Under the pieces are notes generated by a model. It was not told the DNA's origin, did no database searches, and worked only from the letters and a program-made list of their open reading frames with translations. Shown here piece after piece: positions 32,277 through 40,685 of a DNA stretch of 64,000 nucleotides. The translations under genes were made by a program, and so were the position numbers. This DNA comes from Mucilaginibacter flavidus (lineage in GTDB: Bacteria > Bacteroidota > Bacteroidia > Sphingobacteriales > Sphingobacteriaceae): contig NZ_JAMXOE010000001.1 of the NCBI RefSeq assembly GCF_024055575.1, positions 310,001-374,000 on the forward strand, read 5' to 3'. Within the stretch, counting starts at the first letter, position 1. Each line of letters starts with the position of its first letter.

Positions 32277-33428
32277 TTGACTGATCTTAGCCCCTCACAG
32301 CGCACCTGGAAAGTGTTTAAACGCAATAAAATTGCCGTTGGCGGGCTGGTATTGATCGTTTTTATGCTGATTGTTGCCATACTAGGCTACCTCATAATGC
32401 CTGACCAAACGCCACTGGCCAACAATATGACCATTCAGCTCAGCATAAAAAAGCCAGGCTCGCAATTCACCATACTCCGTCTGCGTAAAACTGAGCCCGT
32501 TGATACGGTAAATATTTTCAGCAAAATGCTGTTTGGTCAGCCTTCATTTTATAAAGAAATTCCAATAACCGGTTATCATGTTAAGGGCGATTCAATTTAT
32601 GTTAGCGAATACATAGGCACCGAAGATAAGCCTGAAAAAAAGGTCTACAAGCTCCAGCCCCCCAGCCCCCTAAAGGGGGAGCCAGAAAATTTACAAACTC
32701 CCCATTTAGGGGGTCGGGGGGCTTGGGGGGCCGTCATCCATCGCACCTATTGGCTTGGTACAGATATTTATGGCCGCGATTTATTAAGCAGGTTAATTTT
32801 AGGGACCCGGGTGTCGTTATCCGTCGGGTTAATGTCCGTTATCATCAGCATGCTATTGGGCGTAACCATTGGCGCCGTTGCCGGCTACTTTGGCGGATGG
32901 ATTGATGGCGCGTTAAGCTGGCTAATGAATATTTTATGGGCGCTGCCCGCCTTGCTGCTGGTTATTGCTATATCATTTGCGTTAGGCAAAGGTTTGTGGC
33001 AGATATTTATTGCCGTTGGCCTGTCAATGTGGGTAGAGGTTGCGCGGCTTGTCCGCGGGCAGGTTTTAAGCCTTAAACAGGTGGAGTATATTGAGGCGGC
33101 GCGTTCTTTAGGTTTTAATAACGCACGGATTATCAGCAAACATATTTTACCAAATATAATAGGCCCCATATTAGTGCTGGCATCATCAAACTTTGCATCG
33201 GCGATATTGCTGGAAGCCGGGCTAAGCTTCCTCGGGTTTGGTGCACAGCCGCCCATGCCAACATGGGGCAGTATGATAAAAGAACATTACGGTTATATCG
33301 TGATGGACTCGGCCTACCTGGCCATTATACCCGGCCTGGCAATTATGCTGCTGGTTTATGCATTTAACCTGGTAACGGTTGGTTTGAGAGATGCTTTCGA
33401 TATAAAATCACAAAGTACCCGGTTTTAA
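32277..33428 (+). CDS. ABC transporter permease, oligopeptide/dipeptide (OppC/DppC) type
   Basis: 383 residues, longer than usual. N-terminal helix IAVGGLVLIVFMLIVAILGY is followed by an outside loop of about 110 residues. The conserved TYWLGTDIYGRDLLSRLILG and the permease domain come next, with LGVTIGAVAGYFGGWIDGAL, ALPALLLVIAISFALGKG and the EAA-like loop EAARSLGFNNARIISKHILP that docks the ATPase. The loop carries a 27-residue insert (residues 126-152, LQPPSPLKGEPENL to LGGRGAWGA) encoded by a palindromic DNA element. No ATPase, second permease or binding protein is adjacent, so partners must lie elsewhere. Start TTG 32277; no ATG available. Confidence 0.88.
   Translation: MTDLSPSQRTWKVFKRNKIAVGGLVLIVFMLIVAILGYLIMPDQTPLANNMTIQLSIKKPGSQFTILRLRKTEPVDTVNIFSKMLFGQPSFYKEIPITGYHVKGDSIYVSEYIGTEDKPEKKVYKLQPPSPLKGEPENLQTPHLGGRGAWGAVIHRTYWLGTDIYGRDLLSRLILGTRVSLSVGLMSVIISMLLGVTIGAVAGYFGGWIDGALSWLMNILWALPALLLVIAISFALGKGLWQIFIAVGLSMWVEVARLVRGQVLSLKQVEYIEAARSLGFNNARIISKHILPNIIGPILVLASSNFASAILLEAGLSFLGFGAQPPMPTWGSMIKEHYGYIVMDSAYLAIIPGLAIMLLVYAFNLVTVGLRDAFDIKSQSTRF
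32652..32732. repeat. In-frame palindromic element, copy 1 (inside the ABC permease)
   Basis: Left arm 32652-32682 contains CCCCCTAAAGGGGG; right arm 32697-32732 contains the inverse CCCCATTTAGGGGG. The arms are imperfect reverse complements. The element is 81 bp (27 codons), keeps the frame open and encodes PPSPLKGEPE on the left and TPHLGGRGA on the right. It matches the elements at 38471-38565 and 51551-51664. Confidence 0.92.
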
Positions 33429-33468
33429 AAAAAATATCTTTATTTTAGGCTGCCTTTCTAATTAACTA

Positions 33469-34704
33469 ATGCAGAATATTGACGATATCTCGGCCGAGGA
33501 CGAATTAATACGATTATTGCTTAAAAGGCAAACCGAATTAAATGCCTTACTTGAAGTAACACAGGCTATTAATAAAGATACGGCTACCTCAACACTGCTG
33601 CAAATGTTGCAGGTGATATTAAAGAGTTACCTGCAGGTTGGCAAGCTTAGGTTTTTGATTGAAAAGGACGGCAGTTATATCCTGATGTCCAAATACGGTG
33701 GTGATATAGAGCCCGTTGGCGAATTGCATAGTTCGTGCCTCAAACTAAAGAAGTTTAAATGGCCAACTCCCCTGGCTAATCACGAAGACCAATTACTTTG
33801 CAAATACGATTATTTTATCCCTATCTACCATAAAAAAAAGGCGCTGGCTTTTGCACTAATAGGCGATTTCAACCCGTCGAGCGAGTTGTTGAATAACGAT
33901 CTTAATTTTATCCAAACCGTTATAAATGTTATTGTTGTTGCGCTGGAGAATAAAAAACTTTTTCGCGAAAGACTGCAATCCGAGCGTTTTCAACGCGAAA
34001 TGGAACTTGCTGTTGAGGTGCAAAACATGCTTATCCCGCTAAAAGCTTACAAAGATGATAGTGTTGAGGTGAGTGCACGTTATATTCCTCACCAAAATAT
34101 CGGCGGCGATTATTTTGATTTTATCCGCCTGAACGACCATGAGTTTTTATGGTGTATCGCCGACGTATCGGGCAAGGGAATATCTGCAGCTTTACTGATG
34201 GCCAACTTCCAGGCAAGCTTGCATGCTTGGGCCGCCGTGGAAGAAGACCTGACGAATATTGTTGACAAGCTAAACAAAATTGTAATCAACAACACCAAAG
34301 GCGAGCGTTTTATCACCCTGTTCATTGCCAAATACAACGAAAAAACGCGCAAACTTAACTATATAAATGCGGGCCATAATGCCACCGTTATGCACCTGGA
34401 CGGTGAAAATATTCTGTTAAAATTGGGCACAACCATGATAGGCGTTTTTGACGAACTCCCCTTCATAAACCAGGGCGAAGTTGACATTGAGCCCGGAACC
34501 ATGATTGTAAACTATACCGACGGGCTGATGGACCATGAGCACCCTAATAAACACTGGACGGAAGAAAGTTTGATGGCATTTATAAAATCAAACGGCCACC
34601 TGCCGCCAAACGATTTTAACCAGTTGCTGATGAACCACATTAACCTGGTTATAAAAGGTAAACCGATTGATGATGTGACGTTGTTAACTTTGCGGATATT
34701 TTAA
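33469..34704 (+). CDS. SpoIIE-type PP2C phosphatase with GAF-like sensor
   Basis: 411 residues. The N-terminal 170 residues are a GAF-like sensor region (LEVTQAINKDTATSTLLQML to FIQTVINVIVVALENKKLF). A linker helix (ERLQSERFQREMELAVEVQ) follows, as in RsbU, and then the phosphatase domain: HQNIGGDYFDFIRL, WCIADVSGKGISAALLMANF, NYINAGHNATVMHL and NYTDGLMDH, which hold the metal-binding Asp residues. Family members dephosphorylate anti-sigma antagonist proteins, releasing a partner switch. No STAS or kinase gene is adjacent. The gene end runs directly into an 8-bp-period repeat arm. Confidence 0.92.
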   Translation: MQNIDDISAEDELIRLLLKRQTELNALLEVTQAINKDTATSTLLQMLQVILKSYLQVGKLRFLIEKDGSYILMSKYGGDIEPVGELHSSCLKLKKFKWPTPLANHEDQLLCKYDYFIPIYHKKKALAFALIGDFNPSSELLNNDLNFIQTVINVIVVALENKKLFRERLQSERFQREMELAVEVQNMLIPLKAYKDDSVEVSARYIPHQNIGGDYFDFIRLNDHEFLWCIADVSGKGISAALLMANFQASLHAWAAVEEDLTNIVDKLNKIVINNTKGERFITLFIAKYNEKTRKLNYINAGHNATVMHLDGENILLKLGTTMIGVFDELPFINQGEVDIEPGTMIVNYTDGLMDHEHPNKHWTEESLMAFIKSNGHLPPNDFNQLLMNHINLVIKGKPIDDVTLLTLRIF

Positions 34705-34705
34705 C

Positions 34706-34742
34706 TTGTTGCAAGGTTTTAAAGTTGAAATGTTGCAAGGTT
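34706..34742. repeat. Left arm of 8-bp-word inverted repeat around the four-helix-bundle gene
   Basis: 37 nt in 8-nt units (TTGCAAGG TTTTAAAG TTGAAATG), starting 1 nt after the phosphatase stop. The reverse complement of 35221-35257 matches at 30/37 without gaps. Confidence 0.85.
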
Positions 34743-34797
34743 AATAAGATGTCGCCGTATACCGAATAACTTAAACCATCAATCGCAACTGACATAC

Positions 34798-35295
34798 ATG
34801 GCGAAAATTGAACGATTCGAAGATTTAGAAATATGGAAATTGGCGGTTTCCATCGCTGTTGATGTTTATTTATTATGCGATAATGAACCGTTAAAAACGG
34901 ATTGGGGCATGAAGGATCAAATTAGGAGAGCGGCCTGTTCAATGTCCGATAACATTGCTGAAGGTTTCGAGTACAATAACAATCCGGACTTCATTCCCTT
35001 CCTTAACTATGCTAAAGGCTCTTCTGGCGAATTTCGCAACAAGCTTTCTATCTTAAACTTAGCAAATAAAATAGACGATGAAATTTGCAAAGAACTGTAC
35101 TCCAAAAGCATTGAATTTTCAAGCAAAACCAAAAGTCTAATAGACTATCTTAGAAAATTTGAGGCCGAAAAAAGAGGAAGAATAATACTGTATCTTCCCA
35201 ACACTCAACAAAAGAAAAGTAACATTACAACGTTACAACTTTACAACATTTCAACAAAAAAATGCTTTTATCCCGATATCAACTCGAATTTTTAG
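34798..35295 (+). CDS. Four-helix-bundle protein, 23S rRNA intervening-sequence (S23) family
   Basis: 165 residues. Helix 1 and the family motif are [40 protein letters not shown] and [20 protein letters not shown] are the strongest conserved blocks, and a fourth helix ends near [16 protein letters not shown] (residue 126). This family was first seen as proteins encoded in 23S rRNA intervening sequences of Leptospira and Coxiella. The last 40 residues ([20 protein letters not shown] and on) are not part of the fold. They are read from the right repeat arm and from the first codons of rnhB, which overlaps by 34 nt. The gene is enclosed by the two arms of an imperfect inverted repeat. Confidence 0.88.
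   Translation: MAKIERFEDLEIWKLAVSIAVDVYLLCDNEPLKTDWGMKDQIRRAACSMSDNIAEGFEYNNNPDFIPFLNYAKGSSGEFRNKLSILNLANKIDDEICKELYSKSIEFSSKTKSLIDYLRKFEAEKRGRIILYLPNTQQKKSNITTLQLYNISTKKCFYPDINSNF
35221..35257. repeat. Right arm of 8-bp-word inverted repeat around the four-helix-bundle gene
   Basis: 37 nt in 8-nt units (ACAACGTT ACAACTTT ACAACATT), reverse complement of 34706-34742 at 30/37. It ends 4 nt before the rnhB start codon and is read through by the four-helix-bundle frame. Confidence 0.85.
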
Positions 35296-35858
35296 AAGCT
35301 GGCTGTGATGAGGCCGGACGCGGATGCCTGGCTGGGCCGGTATTCGCTGCCGCTGTAATTTTGCCGGATGATTTTGAGCACGATTTACTAAATGATTCCA
35401 AGCAACTCACCGAAGAAGTAAGGTATGAACTACGTATTGAAATTGAACAAAAAGCAATCGCCCACGCTGTTGGCATTGTTGACAATATTGAGATTGATGC
35501 CATTAACATTTTGAACGCTTCGTTTTTGGCCATGCACAGGGCCATTGAGAAACTGCATCTAAGCCCGCAATTTTTAATTATTGATGGTAACCGGTTTAAC
35601 AAATACAAAAGCATACCGCACCAATGTATAGTTGAGGGCGATGCTAAATACTTCAGCATCGCAGCAGCATCAATATTAGCCAAAACCTACCGCGACGACT
35701 ATATGAAGCAAATTGCTGCAGAGCACCCCGAGTACGACTGGCACAAAAACAAAGGCTACCCAACCATAAAGCACCGGGAAACGGTTATGAAAATTGGGTA
35801 CACCCCCTATCACAGGCGAACCTTTAGGGTAACAGACCCGCAGTTGGAACTTTTTTGA
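35262..35858 (+). CDS. rnhB: Ribonuclease HII
   Basis: 198 residues, full length. The type 2 RNase H signature is present: [20 protein letters not shown] (Asp, Glu), [26 protein letters not shown] (Asp) and [20 protein letters not shown] (the fourth Asp), then [14 protein letters not shown]. It removes ribonucleotides and RNA from RNA-DNA hybrids. The ATG lies 4 nt after a repeat arm, and the four-helix-bundle frame runs 34 nt into it. The cassette therefore seems to have landed just ahead of rnhB and may supply or alter its translation signal. Confidence 0.95.
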   Translation: MLLSRYQLEFLEAGCDEAGRGCLAGPVFAAAVILPDDFEHDLLNDSKQLTEEVRYELRIEIEQKAIAHAVGIVDNIEIDAINILNASFLAMHRAIEKLHLSPQFLIIDGNRFNKYKSIPHQCIVEGDAKYFSIAAASILAKTYRDDYMKQIAAEHPEYDWHKNKGYPTIKHRETVMKIGYTPYHRRTFRVTDPQLELF

Positions 35859-35860
35859 AA

Positions 35861-35949
35861 CTTAGATTGAAGGATTAAAAGATTTGTTGGATTAAATTTC
35901 ATAAATGAACGTATCCTATTAAATCCCGACAATCCGCTTAATCCCGGTC
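35861..35949. repeat. Imperfect inverted repeat with 8-9 bp words
   Basis: The left arm runs as TTAGATTG AAGGATTA AAAGATTT from just after the rnhB stop. The right arm (35912-35949) has ATCC every 9-10 bp and is a loose reverse complement. The word family is like that of the GxxExxY repeat (GGATT). Confidence 0.65.
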
Positions 35950-36056
35950 CGTTTTACATTTTTTGTAATATTTCTACTAAAAAAACACTTAAGGGTTAAT
36001 TTAACCGATTCCGGTTGCTCATTTTTTATATTTTTGTTAAAAACAGCGTTCAGGCA

Positions 36057-37304
36057 TTGAGGATACTTATTTTAACCCATCGTGTTCCGTTTCCGCAAAA
36101 TGGCGGTTACCCCATAGTAGTCTGCAATACTGTGCGCGGTTTGGTGAGCCTTGGCCACGAAGTTTCGCTCGTGGCCCTCAATGCCCGGAAAAATCACCAC
36201 GAAAATACAGAGGATGATAATGCCCTTCTCTCCAAAATAAATTACCGTGCTTACGATATCGATATCAACGTATCGGTGTTTGACGTGGCCACCAACCTGT
36301 TCAGTAAAACATCGTTCAATATTGACAAATACTACGACCCTGAGTTTGAAAAGTTGCTCATCCGCGAGTTGCGGAACCGGGATTATGACATTATCCAGTT
36401 TGAGGGTTTGCTGGTTTCGCTTTACCTGGCATCTGTACGCAAGCATTCAAAGGCAAAGCTTATTTACCGTTCGCATAACATCGAAAACCAGATATGGCAC
36501 CGCCTTTCGGAACAAAAAAGCGACCCTTTTAAAAAGTCGTACCTTAAGATGCATGCTAAGCGTATAAAAAACTACGAGTTGCAGCAACTTAACAACTTTA
36601 ACGGAATAGCTGTATTTACCGAGCAGGACAAAAGCACCCTGCTTGAATATGGTACGAAGGTACCAATTGAAGTATTGCCCGTTGGTATTAACCTGGATAA
36701 CTACAGGCCCGATTTTAACAAAACTGAATTTCCCAGCCTTTTCTTCCTCGGCTCGCTGGACTGGTTGCCAAACCGCGAAGGTATTGAGTGGTTCCTGGAC
36801 AATTTTGCCAAAGACTTGACCGATGGCGACCTGCGCGTGCGTTTTTACGTGGCCGGCAACGATATACCCGAGCGTTTTGATGATTACGAGGTAATGGGTA
36901 AAATATTTATACAGGGCGAGGTAGATGATGCACTGGAATTTGTAAACAGCAAATCGATTATGATTGTGCCGCTGCTGTCGAGCGGGGGTATGCGCGTAAA
37001 AATTGTAGAAGGAATGGCGATGCAAAAATGCATCATATCTACATCGCTGGGTGCAGAAGGAATTAACTACGAAAACGGCGTAAACATACTGATAGCTAAT
37101 GATTACGATGAGTTTTACGATGCTATAAAAATCTGCATTGCCGAGGAAGATTATTGCAAAAACATAGGCTTAAATGCACGCAAACTGATGGAAGAGCAGC
37201 ACGACGCAAACGAGGTGACCAAAAAACTGGTGCACTTTTATGAATCGATCGGCATGATTAGAGATCATGCAGGTTCTGCAGCATACGCAACAAAACCGGC
37301 GTAG
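36057..37304 (+). CDS. Family 4 glycosyltransferase
   Basis: 415 residues from TTG 36057 (LRILILTHRVPFPQNGGYPI); this is the normal N-terminus. The frame is open 14 codons further up, but a TATTTTTG promoter-like box (36029-36036) lies there, which argues for the inner start. GT-B features: VRGLVSLGHEVSLVALNAR, IQFEGLLVSLYLASV, LIYRSHNIENQIWHRLSEQK, then VLPVGINLDNYRP, LFFLGSLDWLPNREGIEWFL (donor half), IMIVPLLSSGGMRVKIVEGM (the E-x7-E region) and LGAEGINY. It adds a sugar to a surface or secreted glycan; which one is not visible. It is alone on this strand. Confidence 0.9.
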   Translation: MRILILTHRVPFPQNGGYPIVVCNTVRGLVSLGHEVSLVALNARKNHHENTEDDNALLSKINYRAYDIDINVSVFDVATNLFSKTSFNIDKYYDPEFEKLLIRELRNRDYDIIQFEGLLVSLYLASVRKHSKAKLIYRSHNIENQIWHRLSEQKSDPFKKSYLKMHAKRIKNYELQQLNNFNGIAVFTEQDKSTLLEYGTKVPIEVLPVGINLDNYRPDFNKTEFPSLFFLGSLDWLPNREGIEWFLDNFAKDLTDGDLRVRFYVAGNDIPERFDDYEVMGKIFIQGEVDDALEFVNSKSIMIVPLLSSGGMRVKIVEGMAMQKCIISTSLGAEGINYENGVNILIANDYDEFYDAIKICIAEEDYCKNIGLNARKLMEEQHDANEVTKKLVHFYESIGMIRDHAGSAAYATKPA

Positions 37305-37372
37305 GTATTTCGCATCCGATGTTGCCCTCACAATAAAAAATCTTATAAATCCTTTAAATCCGTAAATCGTGT

Positions 37373-37380
37373 TATTTTTG
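37373..37380 (+). promoter_or_regulatory. Putative -7 box of gcvT
   Basis: TATTTTTG matches TAnnTTTG and lies 19 nt before the gcvT ATG. No good -33 TTTG is seen at the expected distance, so this is tentative. Confidence 0.35.
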
Positions 37381-37399
37381 CCCCCATATTAATTTATAC

Positions 37400-38479
37400 A
37401 TGAAGAACACCGCTTTAACCGAAGTCCATATAAAAGAAGGCGCCAAAATGGTGCCGTTTGCTGGTTACAACATGCCCGTACAATATGTTGGCATAAATGC
37501 AGAACACGAAACCGTACGCAACGGCGTTGGCGTGTTCGACGTAAGCCACATGGGCGAATTTATTATCAAAGGTGACCACGCCTTAGCGCTTATACAGCAG
37601 GTTACCAGTAATGATGCCAGCAAGTTATATGACGGTAAAGTTCAATACAGCTGCCTGCCCAATTTGGACGGTGGTATAGTCGACGATTTATTGGTTTACC
37701 GTATTGACGAAAAAACCTATATGCTGGTAGTTAATGCGTCGAACAATGATAAAGATTGGGATTGGATATCAAAATTCAACACCATGGGCGCCGATATGAA
37801 AAACATATCCGACCGCACCTCACTTTTAGCTATACAAGGCCCAAAAGCTGCGGCGGCGCTGCAAAGCCTAACCGATATCGACCTGGCGTCGATGGAGTAT
37901 TATACCTTTAAAAAAGGAACATTTGCAGGCATCGACAATGTTGTAATATCAGCGACCGGCTACACTGGCGCTGGCGGTTTTGAGATATATTTTGAAAATG
38001 CCAATGCCGAGCACATCTGGAACGCAATTTTTGAAGCCGGTAAATCATTCGGCATAAAACCAATTGGCCTGGGCGCACGTGATACCTTACGCCTGGAAAT
38101 GGGCTTTTGCCTCTATGGTAACGATATTGACGACACAACTTCGCCGTTGGAAGCCGGCCTGGGCTGGGTAACCAAATTCAGCAAAGAATTTAACAATTCG
38201 GCTGCCCTGCAACAGCAAAAAGCCGACGGCCTGAAACGCAGGTTGGTTGGCTTTGAAATGATCGACCGCGGTATTCCCCGCCACGATTATCTTATTGTTG
38301 ATGCCGATGGCAACAACATTGGCCGCGTAACATCGGGCACACAGTCTCCATCACTGCAAAAAGCCATAGGCATGGGCTATGTTGATGTGGCATTTGCCAA
38401 GGAAGGCACTGAAATATTCATCAGCATTCGCGATAATAAAATTAAAGCAAAGGTTGTAAAACCACCGTTTGCCCCCTGA
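37400..38479 (+). CDS. gcvT: Glycine cleavage system T protein (aminomethyltransferase)
   Basis: 359 residues, full length. [37 protein letters not shown] and [16 protein letters not shown] are typical; [17 protein letters not shown] and [20 protein letters not shown] are the folate- and catalysis-related blocks, and [12 protein letters not shown] completes it. It transfers the methylene group from the H-protein aminomethyl arm to tetrahydrofolate, releasing ammonia. The last residues (PPFAP) and the stop codon TGA lie in the left arm of a palindromic element, so the original C-terminus has probably been altered. gcvP and gcvH are not adjacent. Confidence 0.95.
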   Translation: MKNTALTEVHIKEGAKMVPFAGYNMPVQYVGINAEHETVRNGVGVFDVSHMGEFIIKGDHALALIQQVTSNDASKLYDGKVQYSCLPNLDGGIVDDLLVYRIDEKTYMLVVNASNNDKDWDWISKFNTMGADMKNISDRTSLLAIQGPKAAAALQSLTDIDLASMEYYTFKKGTFAGIDNVVISATGYTGAGGFEIYFENANAEHIWNAIFEAGKSFGIKPIGLGARDTLRLEMGFCLYGNDIDDTTSPLEAGLGWVTKFSKEFNNSAALQQQKADGLKRRLVGFEMIDRGIPRHDYLIVDADGNNIGRVTSGTQSPSLQKAIGMGYVDVAFAKEGTEIFISIRDNKIKAKVVKPPFAP

Positions 38480-38565
38480 CACCCTAAAGGGGGAACCAAA
38501 ATCCAATATTATGTCTACCAATGCTATTCAAAAAGCTCCCCCATTAGGGGGCCGAGGGGCTGAGC
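38471..38565. repeat. In-frame palindromic element, copy 2 (gcvT/comB junction)
   Basis: Left arm 38471-38497 supplies the gcvT stop. Right arm 38535-38565 contains CCCCCATTAGGGGG and is part of the comB coding sequence. The left arm in the comB frame reads PPDTLKGEP and the right arm APPLGGRGA, the same frame as copy 1. The comB start codon (38511) lies between the arms. Confidence 0.92.
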
Positions 38566-39266
38566 TCAACGTCTGCCTCACCCCTGTTCTTATCCCGCTT
38601 TACGATGTGGAAAAACATGTGGTGGTTATCATCGATATTTTCAGGGCCACCTCATCAATATGCTACGGCATTGAAAACGGGGCCGAGGCCATAATTCCCG
38701 TATCTGAAATTGAAGAATGTGAGGGCTATCGCCCGCATGGCCACCTGTTGGCCGCCGAGCGTAACGGCGAGGTAGTTACGGGTTTTGATTTTGGCAATTC
38801 GCCATTCTCCTACACTGCCGAAAAAGTTGCAGGCAAAACCATTGTATTAACTACTACTAATGGCACACAAGCGTTGCACTTGTCACGTGCTGCAAAACGG
38901 GTTGTTATTGGCTCGTTTTTAAACCTCACCGCACTTTGTAACTGGCTTAAAACCCAAAACGATAATATCCTTTTAGTGTGCGCCGGCTGGAAAAATAACT
39001 TCAACCTGGAAGACACATTATTTGCCGGTGCCGTAGTTGAACAGCTAAAGCAGGGCGACTTCAAACTTGATGACGCCGCAATCGCCGCGAACGACCTTTA
39101 TCAAACCGGCAAAGCCGACATCAGCCAATACCTCAAAAAAACGTCGCACAGCGAACGGCTTAAAGCCCTGGGCATTGAAAAGGACATAGAGTTTTGTTTA
39201 CAGATTGATTTGACGAGTGCTATACCTGTGTTGGATGGAGAAAGGTTGGTGAAATTAGTTATATAG
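38511..39266 (+). CDS. 2-phosphosulfolactate phosphatase-family protein (ComB-like)
   Basis: 251 residues from ATG 38511. The conserved core starts at LNVCLTPVLIPLYDVEKHVV and has VVIIDIFRATSSICYGIENG, HLLAAERNGEVVTGFDFGNS, VLTTTNGTQALHLSRAAKRV and LLVCAGWKNNFNLEDTLFAG, all typical of ComB. In archaea and some bacteria ComB removes phosphate from 2-phosphosulfolactate on the way to coenzyme M or sulfolactate. In Bacteroidetes the physiological product is not clear, and no other sulfolactate gene is near. The first 19 residues (to GGRGAE) come from a palindromic element, so the native start has been replaced. Confidence 0.82.
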   Translation: MSTNAIQKAPPLGGRGAELNVCLTPVLIPLYDVEKHVVVIIDIFRATSSICYGIENGAEAIIPVSEIEECEGYRPHGHLLAAERNGEVVTGFDFGNSPFSYTAEKVAGKTIVLTTTNGTQALHLSRAAKRVVIGSFLNLTALCNWLKTQNDNILLVCAGWKNNFNLEDTLFAGAVVEQLKQGDFKLDDAAIAANDLYQTGKADISQYLKKTSHSERLKALGIEKDIEFCLQIDLTSAIPVLDGERLVKLVI

Positions 39267-39362
39267 TAGCAGCGGGAAGTAGCAGTAGCTGTTTGTTTAA
39301 ACTAACTACTACTTCAAACTGCCACTGCCACTTATTTAAAAGACTGCCACTAAAAACTGCTA
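39267..39362. repeat. Short-period repeat GTAGCAGT/ACTGCCAC, copy A
   Basis: From the comB stop to inside the DUF4349 stop codon. GTAGCAG-type units on the left and ACTGCCACTGCCAC-type units on the right are roughly inverted. The last unit (ACTGCTACTTTT) contains the stop codon of the DUF4349 gene (TAG on minus, 39362-39360). The same word occurs at 40686-40760. Confidence 0.75.
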
Positions 39363-40262
39363 CTTTTCGCCATTATTAACCAATATCGGTTGTCTGTTCC
39401 GACGCCTTCTGCGCCATGCTCTAATTAGGTAAATAACAATGCCAAATAGTATCCAAATAGGCCATACTTGTATAAAGCCAAAAAATAGTCCGCCTAAAAC
39501 AATCCAGCCATCTGCCAGCGCAGATTTTAGCCTATAACCAAAAGTATTGCCATTGTCCTGAACAGCTATTTGTTTGGTGTAAAACGTTATATCGAGCGAA
39601 CTGTAGTCAACCTGTTTTACCAGGTAATTTAAGCGGCCTTGCGTTGATTCTATATCGGTGCGTATTTCCGTCAGTTTGTTTTCAATTTCCAGCAGGTCAG
39701 CCATCTTGTTCGCTTTTTTAAGCAATTCCAGGTAACGCTCTTCCAGCTTTTTCTTGTTGGTAAGTTGGCTGTTTATGTCGATATATTCGGCAGTTACATC
39801 TTTTATCCGGATATTCTTCGAATCGATTTTCACTGCTATCGCGGTAACCCCATTTAAAAACTGGTCGAAGTTTTTTGCGGGCACGCGTATTTTTAGATTG
39901 AATTCCTTACGGTTATAGTCGCTCGAGTTAGTTTCATTTTCGTCGCTGATGTATCCGCCGAGTTTGGAGAGTGCGTTAAAAATCGAGTTCCGGGTTTGTT
40001 TGGTATCGTTGGTTTCGAAATTTATATCGCCTTCTTTAATTATCTTCTTCGATACCTCAGTGGTGTTGTTTGTTGCCGGTGGCATAGACTCTTTAGAGCT
40101 GGCGGGCTGCTCGGCCATCTTAGCATCCATAATAGCTTCTTTATCGATGCGTAGCGGCGCCTTTAATGCGAGATTGGTCACCGTAACTTTGTCTTTTACA
40201 CTGCTGTTCCCACATGCGGCAAGTACGAGCACCAGCAGTGCCGGATAAATTGTTTTTTTCAT
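39360..40262 (-). CDS. DUF4349 lipoprotein
   Basis: 300 residues. Lipoprotein signal MKKTIYPALLVLVLAACGNS has a lipobox ending in Cys17. The DUF4349 core is clear: KKIIKEGDINFETNDTKQTR, GGYISDENETNSSDYNRKEF, LKIRVPAKNFDQFLNGV, a long coiled coil (NKKKLEERYLELLKKANKMADLLEIENKL) and YLVKQVDYSSLDITFYTKQI. A C-terminal hydrophobic segment and a basic tail (IRAWRRRRRNRQP) follow. It is anchored in the membrane; the function is not established. The downstream stop codon lies within a repeat unit. Confidence 0.85.
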   Translation of the reverse strand: MKKTIYPALLVLVLAACGNSSVKDKVTVTNLALKAPLRIDKEAIMDAKMAEQPASSKESMPPATNNTTEVSKKIIKEGDINFETNDTKQTRNSIFNALSKLGGYISDENETNSSDYNRKEFNLKIRVPAKNFDQFLNGVTAIAVKIDSKNIRIKDVTAEYIDINSQLTNKKKLEERYLELLKKANKMADLLEIENKLTEIRTDIESTQGRLNYLVKQVDYSSLDITFYTKQIAVQDNGNTFGYRLKSALADGWIVLGGLFFGFIQVWPIWILFGIVIYLIRAWRRRRRNRQPILVNNGEK

Positions 40263-40354
40263 AATAAAGGATTTAAGTTTATTACGAAACGGAGATAGCT
40301 AAAGAAAATTGTAATTAATGCAACAATATTGCAAATAAAAATTGCGCTAAAAAT

Positions 40355-40681
40355 TTATCTCAACTTTTCATTATTCCGGTGGCGTTCGGTGTCGCGAATG
40401 GTTTTCTTTTGGAGGTTCCTTTCCAGCGCATCGGTGAGATCAATCCCGGTTTGGTTGGCCAGGCATATCAGCACAAAAAGCACATCGGCCATTTCATCAG
40501 CCAGGTTAACTTCCGTATCCGATTTTTTGAACGATTGCTCGCCGTACTGCCTTGCCATAATGCGGGCAACTTCGCCAACCTCTTCCATCAGGATGGCGGT
40601 ATTGGTAAGTTCGTTAAAATAGCGGATACCGGTTGTTTTTATCCAGTTATCAACCAGTTGCTGTGCTTCTTCAATAGTCAT
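40355..40681 (-). CDS. MazG-like nucleotide pyrophosphohydrolase
   Basis: 108 residues, single MazG-type domain. The metal-binding acidic pattern is intact: ILMEEVGEVARIMARQYG (E-E-x-x-E), followed by VNLADEMADVLFVLICLANQ (E-x-x-D). Members hydrolyse nucleoside triphosphates, including aberrant ones, to monophosphates and pyrophosphate. The specific nucleotide is unknown. It follows dtd at a distance of about 75 bp that is entirely short-period repeat, so they may share a transcript. Confidence 0.88.
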   Translation of the reverse strand: MTIEEAQQLVDNWIKTTGIRYFNELTNTAILMEEVGEVARIMARQYGEQSFKKSDTEVNLADEMADVLFVLICLANQTGIDLTDALERNLQKKTIRDTERHRNNEKLR

Positions 40682-40685
40682 TTTA

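Noticed and set aside
32652..32732. Reading the CCCCCTAAAGGGGG element as a transcription terminator
   Set aside because: Copy 1 lies in the middle of an intact gene and has no T-run; the in-frame coding phase explains it better.
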